From Paragorgia papillata (Eukaryota; Cnidaria; Anthozoa; Scleralcyonacea; Coralliidae): 64,000 nt of DNA. The DNA lies in NCBI GenBank assembly GCA_035771165.1, contig JAWNZC010000088.1, positions 1,098,501 through 1,162,500 on the forward strand. The letters run 5' to 3'. The first letter of the stretch is position 1, and each line of letters begins with the position of its first letter. The notes below the pieces were generated by a model. That model did not search any database, was not told where the DNA came from, and saw only the letters and a list, made by a program, of their open reading frames with translations. A program made the translations under genes and the position numbers. Shown one piece after another: positions 37,947-57,504 of this stretch.

Positions 37947-38706
37947 GGCGTGCTGTTTTTGTAATTAATCCGACGTAATGTGTATAACAAGCGGAAACGT
38001 CAATCAACCTAAAGTGAAATGACTCAACCAAATGTGAAATGACTCAACCTAAAGTGAAACGAATCAACCTAAAGTGAAATGACTCAACCAAATGTGAAAT
38101 GACTCAACCTAAAGTGAAATGACTCAACCAAAAGTGAAACGACTCAACCTAAAGTGAAATGACTCAAGCTAAAGCGAAATCACTCAACCAAATGTGAAAT
38201 GACTCAACCTAAAGTGAAACGACTAAACCTAAAGTGAAATCACTCAACCAAATGTGAAACGACTAAACCTAAAGTGAAACGCGTTGTTGACCCGAGACTA
38301 TTACTGCTGACCACATTTTATAAAATAGACCCGGCTCATATAATCAAGACTCCTCGCGATACTGAGTCTTTATATTGTAATTTGTTCGTGGATTTGACCC
38401 GCTAAAGGTAAGTAATTTACATTCATCGTACACATAAACAGTCTGAACCGTTGATTTTAGCTGTGTTCCTATCTTTTTAAATTTTAACAGTCAGTATTTC
38501 TATATAATAGCTCATTTACTTGAATCCCGGTTCCCGCCACAAATCTAAATACATGGCCATGCATATGGTCACACGTGCGTGATCGTGTCATTTTCGGCCT
38601 ATAAAACTCCGGGAGTATAAAAACATGATTTGCAGGACCTGGTCGTTAATAAAGAACGTGGGATATCGATTATTTGCTCGCTGTCGCTCGTTCTTATGTA
38701 GACTAA
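37947..38706. repeat. Element B left TIR with TGACTCA-containing subterminal repeats
   Basis: After GTAATTAATCCGACGTAATG comes an array (~38008-38280) of about 13-15 units of roughly 20 bp, CAACCTAAAGTGAAATGACT. A non-repetitive part with GGATTTGACCCGCTAAAGG follows, reaching ATCGATTATTTGCTCGCTG. The inverse is at 55036-55914. The units contain TGACTCA, identical to an AP-1 consensus site. Confidence 0.85.
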
Positions 38707-39519
38707 TAAGGGGGTCCCGGGGCATTCTCCCCCGGGAAATTTTCAAAATTTGAACGTCCAGAATAGCTTTTCCCATCTTTTCAGCGGTGAAATTAGCGCA
38801 GTAACCGACAAGCTACAGCATTTATTTTCAAGGTATCAATAAAGAAAATTTTTTGAACACCCGTGTGGTCATTAACCAGAGTGTCAGCCGGTCTGACTCT
38901 GTCATGTTTAATATGTGGTCATTGACCTTTGTCATTTTCGTCCATAACCTGTAAACAAACTGTCTTGACTCTTGGGCAGGGACGCCGCCAGGATTACGAT
39001 TTTTCACTTTTTTGAGTAGGCCTGTGTTCAGACACAGGCACAGACACAGGCCTACCTGTCGTTCGGGTTACACTTTTGCTTATATCCAACTCATATATTT
39101 GTGCCTCCCTTCTCAGGAAGGGAGGCACAAATATATGAGTTGGATATAAGCAAAAGTGTAACCCGAACGACGCGAAATTTGGCAAGGTTTTATAATTTAA
39201 CGCACTCACTTTTACATTTTAGACACTAAAAAAAATGAAATGGGAACCAGAAAATGGAATTTTGTGTTGTAATTATTACTGTTGGCTTCTACACAATATA
39301 TACCATTTCCTGTGTTTCTAAAGGAGTTTCATTTCACTATTAAAGTATTAATTACTGACTTGTCTGGCTTAATCAGTTAAAAAGTTTTTTCCAATTGTTA
39401 AAAATACAATTTTTCTTCCAGATCATTACCCAATCAATCTGTAAATTTTCCCTAGTTTAAAATACTGTATGATTATGTATAGATACAATAAATTTGTTAA
39501 TCGGTTGTATGTTCTAGAT
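38707..39519. other. Leader of the element B transposase gene
   Basis: No exon recognised apart from the possible upstream extension at 39469. It holds the 55-bp-arm hairpin at 39058-39171 and a CAGACACAGGC short repeat (39018-39055). Confidence 0.5.
39058..39171. repeat. Perfect hairpin, 55-bp arms, 4-nt loop
   Basis: Left arm 39058-39112 (starts GTCGTTCGGGTTACAC) is the exact inverse of 39117-39171. The loop TCAG is at 39113-39116. I find no mismatch in the arms. Confidence 0.92.
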
Positions 39520-40864
39520 ATGGATAATATTCATAGAGAATTGCGGTGTGCAGTGGAAGATATTATAAATATTCTACAACAGTCTTCAAATTCTGAGGAG
39601 CATGAACTGTGTGCAACAGGACTCGAAATCCTTGGTGAAAACGCGTTGCTTCTCAGTGACATCTCTCTTGAAATTGTTGATTTCTTAAATCGCGCTTCCT
39701 GTCTCCTGAAAAAGAAAACTAATCTGGAGCGAGAGTTTAAGTCATATGAAGCACCTTTACAAAGGCAAGGAGGATGGGGACACCCAAGATTCTTAATATC
39801 AGAAGAACAACTGCTCTTTTTTAAAGGTACTGATTGTTTCAAATATACCAATGATCAAGAACTGAAGTGTTGCACAAGTCTAAATGAGAACTGAAAAATT
39901 AAACTCCCCAGGTAATATCAGTCATTTATACAATTGGTTTATTTAATCTTTGCCATTTATTAAAATTTACCTGCTCTACTATGATCCTGCAATGATTTTC
40001 TTTCTTTGAAATTAATACTAGTATTTTGTCTTAGAAAATGGCTTTACTCAGAATGACATGGCATTGATGTTAGGTGTAAGCAAACGTACCGTGGAAAATC
40101 GTCTAGCGGAGTACAATCTGACTAATCGCCAACGATTTAGTGATATCGATGATGATTCACTTGACGTATACGTTGAACGCATTGTGGCATATTTTCCACG
40201 ATCAGGTAAATACAGTGACATTTAACCATGAGACTTTGAAGTATTGTTTACGTTTTAAGCCCAAGGTTCTTTTACATACCGTTATGTCAGGGTATACAGA
40301 ACGGACACAAATTCTGTAAATGACATCTAAAACGATCAATTTGGTAAGTTCATTGGCGTAGTAATTTTTCTAAAAATACATCGTCCAAGTCGAGAAAATC
40401 AAAGCTAAAGTTTATGTAAATCAACAGGAATCTGTCACATATGCAGACACTCATTAAACATGGATTTTCTTTGTGTTTTCCTCATGAATTATTAATGATT
40501 TTAGATATATTTATATATATTATTTCTTTTTTGGCAGGAGGAAAAACGATAGAGGGCAAACTAATATCTCAAGGAATCCGCGTTCAAAGAAACAGAGTGC
40601 GACTGTCGATTAAGAGAGTTGACCCTGTTGGTAGAAGAATTCGAGCAATAAAGGCTATTCAAAGGCGCGTCTACAATGTGCATTCACCTCTTGCCCTTTG
40701 GCATATGGATGGAAATCACAAACTTATTAGGTTATCTAACTTTCATTTCATATTTGCTTTGCATGTGATAAATCAGTTATTTGGTTTTGGAAGAAATAAT
40801 TTAAACAATATTTACTTATTAGTAAAACTATATGGATGAATAAGATGTAAATATCTGTGTAAAG

Positions 40865-41072
40865 CCCTAATCAAACGAGAACGCAAGTCATCGCAAGTTG
40901 GTAGTCACGCTATCTCAGCCAGCCGCTCTGAATAGTTTCCCGAAAATATCATGTATCGTGACAAAGTTAAAACTTGTTTAAAACACTCATGAAACCTTTA
41001 TTTTGTTAATTTGACCGCCACAGAAATTCTGACTGCCAACTTGCGATGACTTGCGTTCTCGTTTGATAAGGG
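40865..41072. mobile_element. Small TIR element with ~36-bp TIRs
   Basis: CCCTAATCAAACGAGAACGC... at the left is mirrored by ...GCGTTCTCGTTTGATAAGGG at the right, with GCAAGTCATCGCAAGTTGG inside both TIRs. 208 bp, no reading frame. In intron 3 of the element B transposase. Confidence 0.85.
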
Positions 41073-41121
41073 TTAGAGAATGGTCACTCGTGCTCTATGG
41101 GGTATAGAGCGCCTCGAATTA

Positions 41122-41735
41122 GGCCGAAGATTGTCTTGAGAATTGTTGCAACGACGAAGAAGTTTCAATTTTAACTATAAATGTGTTGGGTTTTTTGTGT
41201 CTAGCAGGTTTACCGGAGAATCTTCTCTATATAGACTACAGTAGTGACTCTATTGACTTCATTAGTGACTCTATATAGAGAGTTCACTGCGCTATGACAA
41301 AATAATACAAAAGATCTTTGCAGTGGACTCTATATAGAGCTCACTAGTATGTCTAATCTTGATGAATCAAAACACTAAGGAATATAGAGCGTTGGAATAC
41401 TCGACCGGGATTGGATGAGTGGGTGCAACCATTCTCTGATTAGAAATTAGAGAATGGTTGCACCCACTTAGCCAATCCCGATCGAGTATTTCAATGCGCT
41501 CTATATTCCATAGTATTCTGATTCATCAAGATTATACATATTAGTAAGCTCTATATAAAGATCTTTTGTCATAACACAGTGAACTCTATATAGTCACTAA
41601 TGAATTCAATAGAGTCACTCACTATTGTAGTCTGTATAGAGTAAATTCTCGGGTAAATGTGCTAGGTGCAAAAAAACCCACATTTATAGTTAAAATTGAC
41701 TTCTTCGTGGTTGTAACCATTCTCTAAGACGGTTA
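41122..41735. repeat. ~610-bp near-perfect palindrome
   Basis: The left arm starts near GTTGCAACGACGAAGAAGTT and the right arm ends near GACTTCTTCGTGGTTGTAAC. The centre is about 41440 (ATTCTCTGATTAGAAATTAGAGAAT). Arms of ~300 bp match with a few substitutions and short indels and carry repeated CTCTATATAGAG motifs. It is a fold-back element in intron 3 of the element B transposase. Confidence 0.85.
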
Positions 41736-41826
41736 AAGGATGGTCACTCTTGCTCTATGGCTCTATGGGATATTTGCTTAGTGGTATAGGGCTTTCACTA
41801 TTGAAACATTCACTCGCTGGCCTCAG

Positions 41827-41927
41827 TAACACTTTGAGGCCTGGACCTCTCCCTGTGCTGAATAAAATCGTCTGGCGTTAGCCAGAATAAAATCCTAAAG
41901 ACTCGTCGTCAGGCTTCAAAGTGGTAA
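41827..41927. mobile_element. Small TIR element, TTAACACTTTGA family, copy 2
   Basis: About 100 bp, starting TAACACTTTGAGGCCTGG and ending CAGGCTTCAAAGTGGTAA. The interior is nearly identical to 17929-18034, linking T1 and element B by a shared miniature element family. Confidence 0.82.
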
Positions 41928-42446
41928 CCAAGGCACACATGCAACTAATTTGGTTTGTATTTTGTAGGTGGCGCTTTATTATTCATTATTGTATAGATGA
42001 GTTCAGCCGTGTTATAGTTTACCTTCAGTGTAGTGTCAACAACACATCGGCAACTGTCCTTAACCTGTTCGAAGGCGCTGTTTCAGAATGGGGTCTGCCA
42101 TCGCGTGTCAGGGGAGACATGGGGGTTGAAAACAGAGACGTTGCACGTTATATGCTTTCTCCCCAGGCAAGGGGGCCTGGACGAGGAAGCTATATAACTG
42201 GAAGAAGCGTGCATAATTCACGTATCGAACGACTATGGAGAGATGTGTATCAAGCAGTTCTCTCAGTTTTTTATGACCTTTTTATGCTTACGGAAAATGA
42301 AGGAATGTTAGATCCTGACAATGGTAACCATCTCTATTGCCTCCATGCTATCTACCAACCGAATATCAACAAGATGCTTAAGAGTTTCACAGATGCATGG
42401 TTAAACCATAAGATAAGAACAGCAGAAAACAAAACACCGTTAAGAA

Positions 42447-44177
42447 TAGAATAGAATAGAATAAAACTTTATTTCACGAGGGAAAAGACGTATTAACCAA
42501 AAAGGTTATCTAACATACGGCCCTCAAAATATAACAATAATTACAAAATGATATACTAAACAGAATACATTATATATACATACAGGGAAAAAATAATACT
42601 ATAGTTAGGTAGAAATACATTTACAATTCAATAGAAATTTACAGTTTAAGCAAAACAAATCTTCTAGATGGTCAATACAAGTAAGTTTATCAAGAAAGTA
42701 ATAACGGAGTTTGTTTTTAGTGGTAGTTATTCTTAATATTATAGGAATATCAGTAGTACTTGCTGATGACATGGCGAGTTGCTTATATTTATTGTCTAAG
42801 GAGTTAAAAAGAATCGAAGCACTGTAGAGAAATGTGCGCTTACCAAAATCAGTACGTGGGTAAGGCAGCTTAAGATCGTATAAACAGGCTCTAGTACGAG
42901 CATGTTGTTTATTGGCAGATAAAAAATTAAACATAAGTTTAAAGGAAGTTGGAGCATCAGGGTTAAGTAATATATTGAATAGTAGAAGAAGCTTCCTTAA
43001 TTTAATTAGATCAAAAACTGGAATCCATTTAAGCTTGGAGAAAAGAAGAACAGAAGAGGTGGAATAGTCGGCTTCTAAAATAATACGAGCTGCACGCTTT
43101 TGAAGACGAAGAATTCGGAGCAGAAGTGATTTAGAACAATTACCCCAGGTAACAGAGCAGTAAATAATATTAGCATGGATGCAAGAGTTATAAAAACGAA
43201 GAGCACATTCTTGAGTTAAAAAAGGTTTAATCCTACGCAGCAATGCTAGCCTACTATTGACAAGAGAACATAAGCTGTCAATGTGACTGGCCCAAGTTAA
43301 ATGGCTGTCTAAATTGACACCAAGTATTTTAGCATGCTGGACTTGTTCGATTTCTTTGTTGTCTAATTTGACCAAAAGAGATTGATCCGAGATAAACCTT
43401 AACTTCTGAGAAGAATGTATGAGCATAGCTTTGGTCTTTGATGTGTTTACTACCATCCTGTTTTGCTTGGCCCAAGCTGAGAGATCATTAGTGACAAGAT
43501 TAAGATTTAGATGTAATTCACTAACAGAAGAACCCTTAGTTAGTATAGTGGTGTCGTCTGCAAACATTGTAGAATTTGAATGTGATAGTTGAGATGGAAG
43601 ATCGTTAATAAATAGCAGAAAAAGAAGAGGCCCGAGGATGCTTCCTTGAGGAACGCCAACTGTAATAGGAACCATATCAGACAATGTACCCTTAAACGAA
43701 GTGCGTTGGTACCGGTCGCTAAGATAAGAAGTAAACCAATTTAATGCCATGGAAGAAGAGCCATATATCTTAAGCTTGCGAAGTAAGATATGGTGGTCAA
43801 CAAGATCAAAAGCCTTTTTAAAGTCAATAAGAAGAAGTCCATTCATTAGTTTATTATCTATGTTAGTTAAAATCTTATCAGTGAGATCAGTGATTGCCAG
43901 CTCACATGAGCGAGAGGTTCTAAAACCAAATTGATTATCAACAAGAAGATTGTAGCTTGTTAGAAAATTATAAAGTGACACATGAACATGACGTTCCAGA
44001 ATCTTTGAAATTATAGCTAAAACAGAGATAGGACGAAAGTTAGAGCGGTCAGAAAGCGAGCCAGCTTTAAATAGGGGAGAAACTTTAGCAATTTTCCATA
44101 AGTTAGGGAAAACGGCTGACGTAATGCAGCTGTTCATCATGGGCATGCAGCAGATTGGCAATGAGATGGAGTGATAC
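42447..44177 (-). mobile_element. 5'-truncated non-LTR retrotransposon (LINE)
   Basis: The 3' end lies at the left in a short (TTCTA)n tail (42446-42465 read on -), followed upstream by the reverse transcriptase frame. The 5' end is truncated near 44177, inside the RT region just before the fingers. It interrupts the element B transposase. The target duplication is not evident. Confidence 0.85.
42605..44161 (-). CDS. LINE reverse transcriptase (C-terminal part of ORF2)
   Basis: RNA-dependent DNA polymerase used for target-primed insertion. It shows the usual blocks in order: SAVFPNLWKIAKVSPLFKAG at the start, NFRPISVL, LLIDFKKAFDLVDH (motif A), GVPQGSILGPLLFLLFINDL (motif B) and FADDTTIL (motif C, catalytic aspartates). 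The thumb and the C-terminal region typical of CR1/Jockey-group LINEs follow (LPYPRTDFGKRTFLYSASILFN). The endonuclease domain is missing because of 5' truncation. The 518-residue frame is open without stops, so the insertion may be fairly young. Group assignment is from general resemblance only. Confidence 0.88.
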   Translation of the reverse strand: MPICCMPMMNSCITSAVFPNLWKIAKVSPLFKAGSLSDRSNFRPISVLAIISKILERHVHVSLYNFLTSYNLLVDNQFGFRTSRSCELAITDLTDKILTNIDNKLMNGLLLIDFKKAFDLVDHHILLRKLKIYGSSSMALNWFTSYLSDRYQRTSFKGTLSDMVPITVGVPQGSILGPLLFLLFINDLPSQLSHSNSTMFADDTTILTKGSSVSELHLNLNLVTNDLSAWAKQNRMVVNTSKTKAMLIHSSQKLRFISDQSLLVKLDNKEIEQVQHAKILGVNLDSHLTWASHIDSLCSLVNSRLALLRRIKPFLTQECALRFYNSCIHANIIYCSVTWGNCSKSLLLRILRLQKRAARIILEADYSTSSVLLFSKLKWIPVFDLIKLRKLLLLFNILLNPDAPTSFKLMFNFLSANKQHARTRACLYDLKLPYPRTDFGKRTFLYSASILFNSLDNKYKQLAMSSASTTDIPIILRITTTKNKLRYYFLDKLTCIDHLEDLFCLNCKFLLNCKCIST

Positions 44178-44585
44178 CAAACCAGTACTTTGAGAGTCTA
44201 CCCGAGGTATGCAAGTCATATTGGCAACATTAGAAAGTATATTGTTTTAACGCTAGACAAGTTTGTTGCATACAGGTACAGCAAACGTTATAATGTAAAC
44301 ATTTTTCTCTTCCTACTATCTTATAGATGTAAGGAGGCCATAGCAACATTTGGGGTCGATGCTGCCTCTGGTCTACCAAGTGACACCGAGACATCGAACG
44401 GTGTAATAGTTCCTCCTACTCCATGGCCACTGGATCAAGAAAGTTTAGTTACTTTTCGTCAAGTGATGTCTACGATGGTAGAGACGGATCCGTGGGACAC
44501 CGAGCCGTGTATGCAAGCTAAACGGTTTATTGAGCGGTTGAAACGAGTCGTAACGGTTCGTGTTTTATATGCACGGTATATATAG

Positions 44586-45289
44586 TGATTGTCTGCGAGA
44601 GAAAAACACATGCAGAGTCAGTAGAGATAAGCACAAATTTGAAATTTAATCATCTCTAATAATTATACTGACCCTCAGCAAGTCCCATTGTTGTCTCTCC
44701 GCATTATATTGACGATTCCAGTCTGGCTAATGAAAATTGCACTAAGCTGTCTGTAATATTTTCAGTCATGTTGTTCACACAATCACACATCGATATGCTA
44801 GCAGTTGGCGCAATTTCAGGATCAATCTTAATAACTTTAATGTAATTAATCAATACGCATAGACCTCACTCAAGCTTAAAAAGTTCCAGGGATTCTGAAT
44901 TAAAAGTCTGATTTTACAAAAAGGACGAACATCTTTTCTGCGCACAGATCGCGTTTACGCAACCGTGTAGCCCTATGTAAGTAGTATAGATGTTTCTATC
45001 ACTGTCACACTCATGATCTTCTTGCTGAGGGTCTTTAATTATAATGGGTACTATACTTACTGAGGCCAAGGGCTTTATTGAATACATTGCTGCCAACTGA
45101 GAGCGTAGCACGAAGCTACCTGAGTGTATTCAATAATGCCGTTTGGCCGAACATTTATTAAGTATTGTACTAATGTACTATATATTAAATATTGTATTAA
45201 AAATCTATTGTATATATTACTATGTAACGAATAACACAAAAATTATCATAGCGTTAATACACCACACATATATTATTAAACAAGAATCC
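44586..45289. other. Interval between the convergent element B genes
   Basis: About 700 bp of AT-rich DNA between the transposase stop and the HECT stop. I see nothing recognisable apart from TCTATTGTATATATTAC-type runs. Confidence 0.55.
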
Positions 45290-54220
<8,931 letters not shown>

Positions 54221-55035
54221 GATTCTCAACTGTGCTAGCTTCTCACTCTCAACCTAAGGAAAACAATTTGAGAGCTGTATTAAAGTAAATACACATTGAA
54301 TGAGAAGCATATAAAAGTTTGAAATCAGCAAGGTTTCCCTATAACTCTTCTCAATTGAACTTTTTTGACAAGGCAATCTGTCAAGTGAAAACTTGGTTTG
54401 GAGGTATGGTTACTCTAGCACCCGGGTCAAAGTTACATGTAGCCCTCGTTTACAAGCAAAATTTCACAGGGAGGGTCACCCTACTGCCTGGATCAACTTT
54501 ATTAGACAAGGTTACCAAGCACTAAATAACAAGAAGACAAGAAGCCTAGAACTATTAAAAAGTTGTCCCGGGTAGGCGAGTTATCCCTACCAAACGCATT
54601 TACAAGAACAAAGCATGGGTGACCATAGCACCCGGGTTACCCTAGCGTCCTTGTAAAACAACAAACAAAAAACAACAAACAAAAAAACAAGAAATGTACG
54701 AAAGCTAGGGTAACCCGAGTGCTAGGGTTACCTCCTTGTAAAGAGGCCCTAACTCTCAGCTATTTCACCCTTATGTTCAACACCCTAATTTTGTGCAAAA
54801 AAAATTTGCAAGTAATAAAACTTTCGTATATTTATTTATTTATTTAGGATAGAACCAAACAACAAGCTTTTTTAATATTAAATTCTTTCAAAGAAAACCT
54901 CCTTGATCATGTTTAATATAAATAACTTAAGCACCTCACCTTATCTCGGTTTATTAATGACATAAATCCTTGGGGCTTTGCCCTCGGATTCGAACGACAA
55001 CACACAATCTATAGGAGTATAGGAGTATTTTAATA
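54221..55035. other. Upstream region of the element B HECT gene
   Basis: Holds a degenerate set of GGTAACCCTAGCACCCGGG-type inverted motifs (54395-54745), such as CCATAGCACCCGGGTTACCC and GGGTAACCCGAGTGCTAGGG, probably a miniature element. The rest, to the TIR at 55036, is AT-rich with no gene. Confidence 0.55.
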
Positions 55036-55914
55036 TAGCCTACATAAAAACGATCGACAGCGAGAAAATAATCGATATCCCACGTTCTTTATTAACGACC
55101 ATGTCCTGCAAATCATGTTTTTATCAACCCGGAGTTTTATAGGCCGAAAATGACAGCATCACGCACGTGTGACCATATTGACACCATGCATGCAAGGCCA
55201 TGTATTTAGATTTGTGGCGGGAACCGGGATTCATGTAAATGAGCTATTATATAGAAATACTGACTGTTAAAATTTAAAAAGATAGGAACACAGCTAAAAT
55301 CAACGGTTCAGACTGTTTATGTGTACGATGAATGTAAATTACTTACCTTTAGCGGGTCAAATCCACGAACAAATTACAATATAAAGACTCAGTATCGCGA
55401 GGAGTCTTGATTATATGAGCCGGGTCTATTTTATAAAATGTGGTCAGCAGTAATAGTCTCGGGTCAACAACGCGTTTCACTTTAGGTTTAGTCGTTTCAC
55501 ATTTGGTTGAGTGATTTCACTTTAGGTTTAGTCGTTTCACTTTAGGTTGAGTCATTTCACATTAGGTTGAGTCGTTTCACTTTAGGTTGAGTCATTTCAC
55601 TTTAGGTTGAGTCGTTTCCACATTTGGTTTAGTCGTTTCACTTTAGGTTGAGTCATTTCACATTTGGTTGGGTGATTTCACTTTAGGTTGAGTCGTTTCA
55701 CATTTGGTTGAGTCATTTCACTTTAGGTTTAGTCGTTTCACTTTAGGTTGAGTCATTTCACTTTAGGTCGAGTCGTTTCACTTTAGGTTGAGTCATTTCA
55801 CTTTAGGTTGAGTCATTTCACATTTGGTTGAGTGATTTCACTTTAGGTTGATTGACGTTTCCGCTTGTTATACACATTACGTCGGATTAATTACAAAAAC
55901 ACGGTCAACACGCC
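55036..55914. repeat. Element B right TIR with TGAGTCA-containing subterminal repeats
   Basis: Inverse of the left TIR. It begins near TAGCCTACATAAAAACGATCG and carries about 20 units of TTTCACTTTAGGTTGAGTCA between 55478 and 55855. It ends TTACGTCGGATTAATTAC plus ~25 bp. The copies differ by scattered substitutions and unit number. Confidence 0.85.
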
Positions 55915-56325
55915 AATTTTACCTCTTTGTCTAACGATTAGCGCATGAACGAAAGAACTACACAACGTTCGTGCTTTTCAGAATGTTCTCCTACTACAAG
56001 TGGTTAGATAAAGTAGAAACGCAGCCATAATAAACGCGCATGTTAAGAATCCCCACGGTAAACATCGAAAAACAGTTCTTGAATAATTAAGAGTTAGAGG
56101 TCATATTTCTTTTATGTAAAGCCATACATATGTTTACCGTCGTATATTTTTCGTTTGTTGCCATTAGTAGTCGTTTACAAGTTGGGAATCAAGTTATATT
56201 GTTTTTCTATAACACACACGTTTAATGCGCACAATCGTAGCGTTGCTGCGTGCTAAAAGTACCGTGGAAGTTGTTTGTTTACCGTCAAAGAGCTAAAAAT
56301 CGGTTGTTCACCGTCGCCACTAGAA
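55915..56325. other. Spacer between element B and the next fold-back
   Basis: About 400 bp with no coding character or repeat that I recognise, apart from ACGTTCGTGC-type short motifs. Confidence 0.5.
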
Positions 56326-56833
56326 TCTGACGTAGGCATATATAATGAGTTTATAACCGCTGTTCACTGTTTGTTTCTTGTCAAGATGATTTTGGCACAA
56401 ACGTATTGCGTGCGACGTGCGTAGACATTAAATTCAAAGTGGTGCGAACACATCGTTCTTCAGGAATTCTATTAACGCCGCTCAATGATATTGCCAAAAT
56501 TTGAGCGCTGTTTGTTTTGTTCTACCTCGTAGAATTAAACTATGTAATGTCTCTCGCCATTCTGGTTTGTTTTAACAGCCAAAATACATGTTTCTTTCAA
56601 AATAATATTTTCAGACAGTCTGAAAATGCCATTTCGAAACATACACGTGTTTTTGCTGTTAAAATAGTGCAGAATGGTGGCAAACGTTACATGTTTTAAT
56701 TCGTCAAATAAAGTATGTATGAGCGTGGTAAAAGATCGTTATGATTGATGTGTTTGCATTACTTTGCATTTCATATCCACGCACATAACACGCGCGTGCC
56801 GCGCCATAAACTCATTATATATGCCTACGTCAG
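56326..56833. repeat. ~508-bp fold-back element
   Basis: Outer arms CTGACGTAGGCATATATAAT and ATTATATATGCCTACGTCAG are inverted. Inner arms (CAGCCAAAATACATGTTTC and its diverged inverse) converge on TTTTCAGACAGTCTGAAAAT near 56617. No reading frame with family features. Confidence 0.8.
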
Positions 56834-57004
56834 TAGTGTATAAAGGGGGGTTCTGGCTCATCTCTCTCCAGACATAGTGGCGCCATCTTATTGAAATTTC
56901 TGCGCATGTTTGCCCCCTTTTACAAAAATATACCCACCCCACCCCTCCCCTTTTACAACCATCCACTCCCCCCTTTTCCAGGTACCTACCCCCTCCTGGA
57001 TTTA

Positions 57005-57031
57005 TGAGCCAGAAATTTTTTTTCTGGCTCA
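57005..57031. repeat. Short hairpin TGAGCCAGAAA / TTTCTGGCTCA
   Basis: An 11-bp perfect stem with a T-rich loop just before the small zinc-finger gene. The motif TTCTGGCTCA also occurs at 56851. Confidence 0.75.
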
Positions 57032-57066
57032 GTAAGGGATTTAAATTTTTGGTGGTTTAAAGGAAA

Positions 57067-57360
57067 ATGATAATTTTTAGAATTAAAATAAAAGAAGAAC
57101 CAACAATGAAACCTGGAACCAAATCATATGTTACTGGAGGGGAGCAATGTACCGAATTTGTTTGCGGAACATGCCAAAAAACAATGTCTTCAAAAATTGC
57201 GGCAAGACTACATAACAAAGCTGTCCATGGAAAACCGCTGGAGAAAAAAATGCCGATATATTGTATAGAATGTAAAAGAAGTTTTGATACAAGGGCTGAA
57301 CTACTAGAACATGCAAAAATCCACCAAAAAAGATTGAAATTAAATAATAAGGGTCGTTAA
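57067..57360 (+). CDS. Small protein with two C2H2 zinc fingers
   Basis: 97 residues. Finger 1: C-x2-C (FVCGTC) with H...H in RLHNKAVH. Finger 2: YCIECKRSFDTRAELLEHAK then H, the classic C-x2-C-x12-H-x3-H spacing. Rich in Lys. It is the only + strand gene in this flank, tail-to-tail with polymerase B 140 bp away. It could be a DNA-binding or regulatory protein of the Polinton-like element, or of its terminal region. The first ATG is used; a second in-frame ATG is 12 codons on. Function is not known. Confidence 0.7.
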   Translation: MIIFRIKIKEEPTMKPGTKSYVTGGEQCTEFVCGTCQKTMSSKIAARLHNKAVHGKPLEKKMPIYCIECKRSFDTRAELLEHAKIHQKRLKLNNKGR

Positions 57361-57504
57361 ATACAAACCCTTTTAAATTTTCAAAGTTTTTAAAAACTTT
57401 GAAACTTTTTTTAACTAATCTAATCCATAGTTTTAGTTCTCCAATGTCCAATTGCCAAAGTACTTATTCCATCCTTGCCAATAACCCTTTTGTCATCTGC
57501 TGCA

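Larger units (their letters stand above)
39520..44585 (+). pseudogene. Integrase-like DDE transposase of element B, split by a LINE
   Basis: Exons with GT-AG sites and consistent phases: 39520-39826, 40035-40205, 40538-40730 and 41968 to the LINE junction near 42446. The tail follows at about 44190-44210 and 44326-44585. Exon 1 is an acidic helical region. Exon 2 holds a helix-turn-helix (MALMLGVSKRTVENRLAEY). Exons 3-4 join as [25 protein letters not shown]. Counting from the ATG at 41921, catalytic residues are D26 (YCIDEFSR), D66 (RGDMGVEN) and E103 (NSRIERLW). The tail 'ATFGVDAASGLPSD..SNGVIVPP' is the usual end of this family. The start at 39520 is chosen over an upstream in-frame ATG at 39469 because the family begins near MDN. 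The LINE falls just after 'NKTPLRI', so this copy cannot make full-length protein. Confidence 0.83.

Noticed and set aside
37998..38280. CRISPR-like or coding minisatellite in the element B TIR
   Set aside because: The units are direct ~20-bp repeats without unique spacers, and the whole block is mirrored at 55470-55860, so it is a TIR component.
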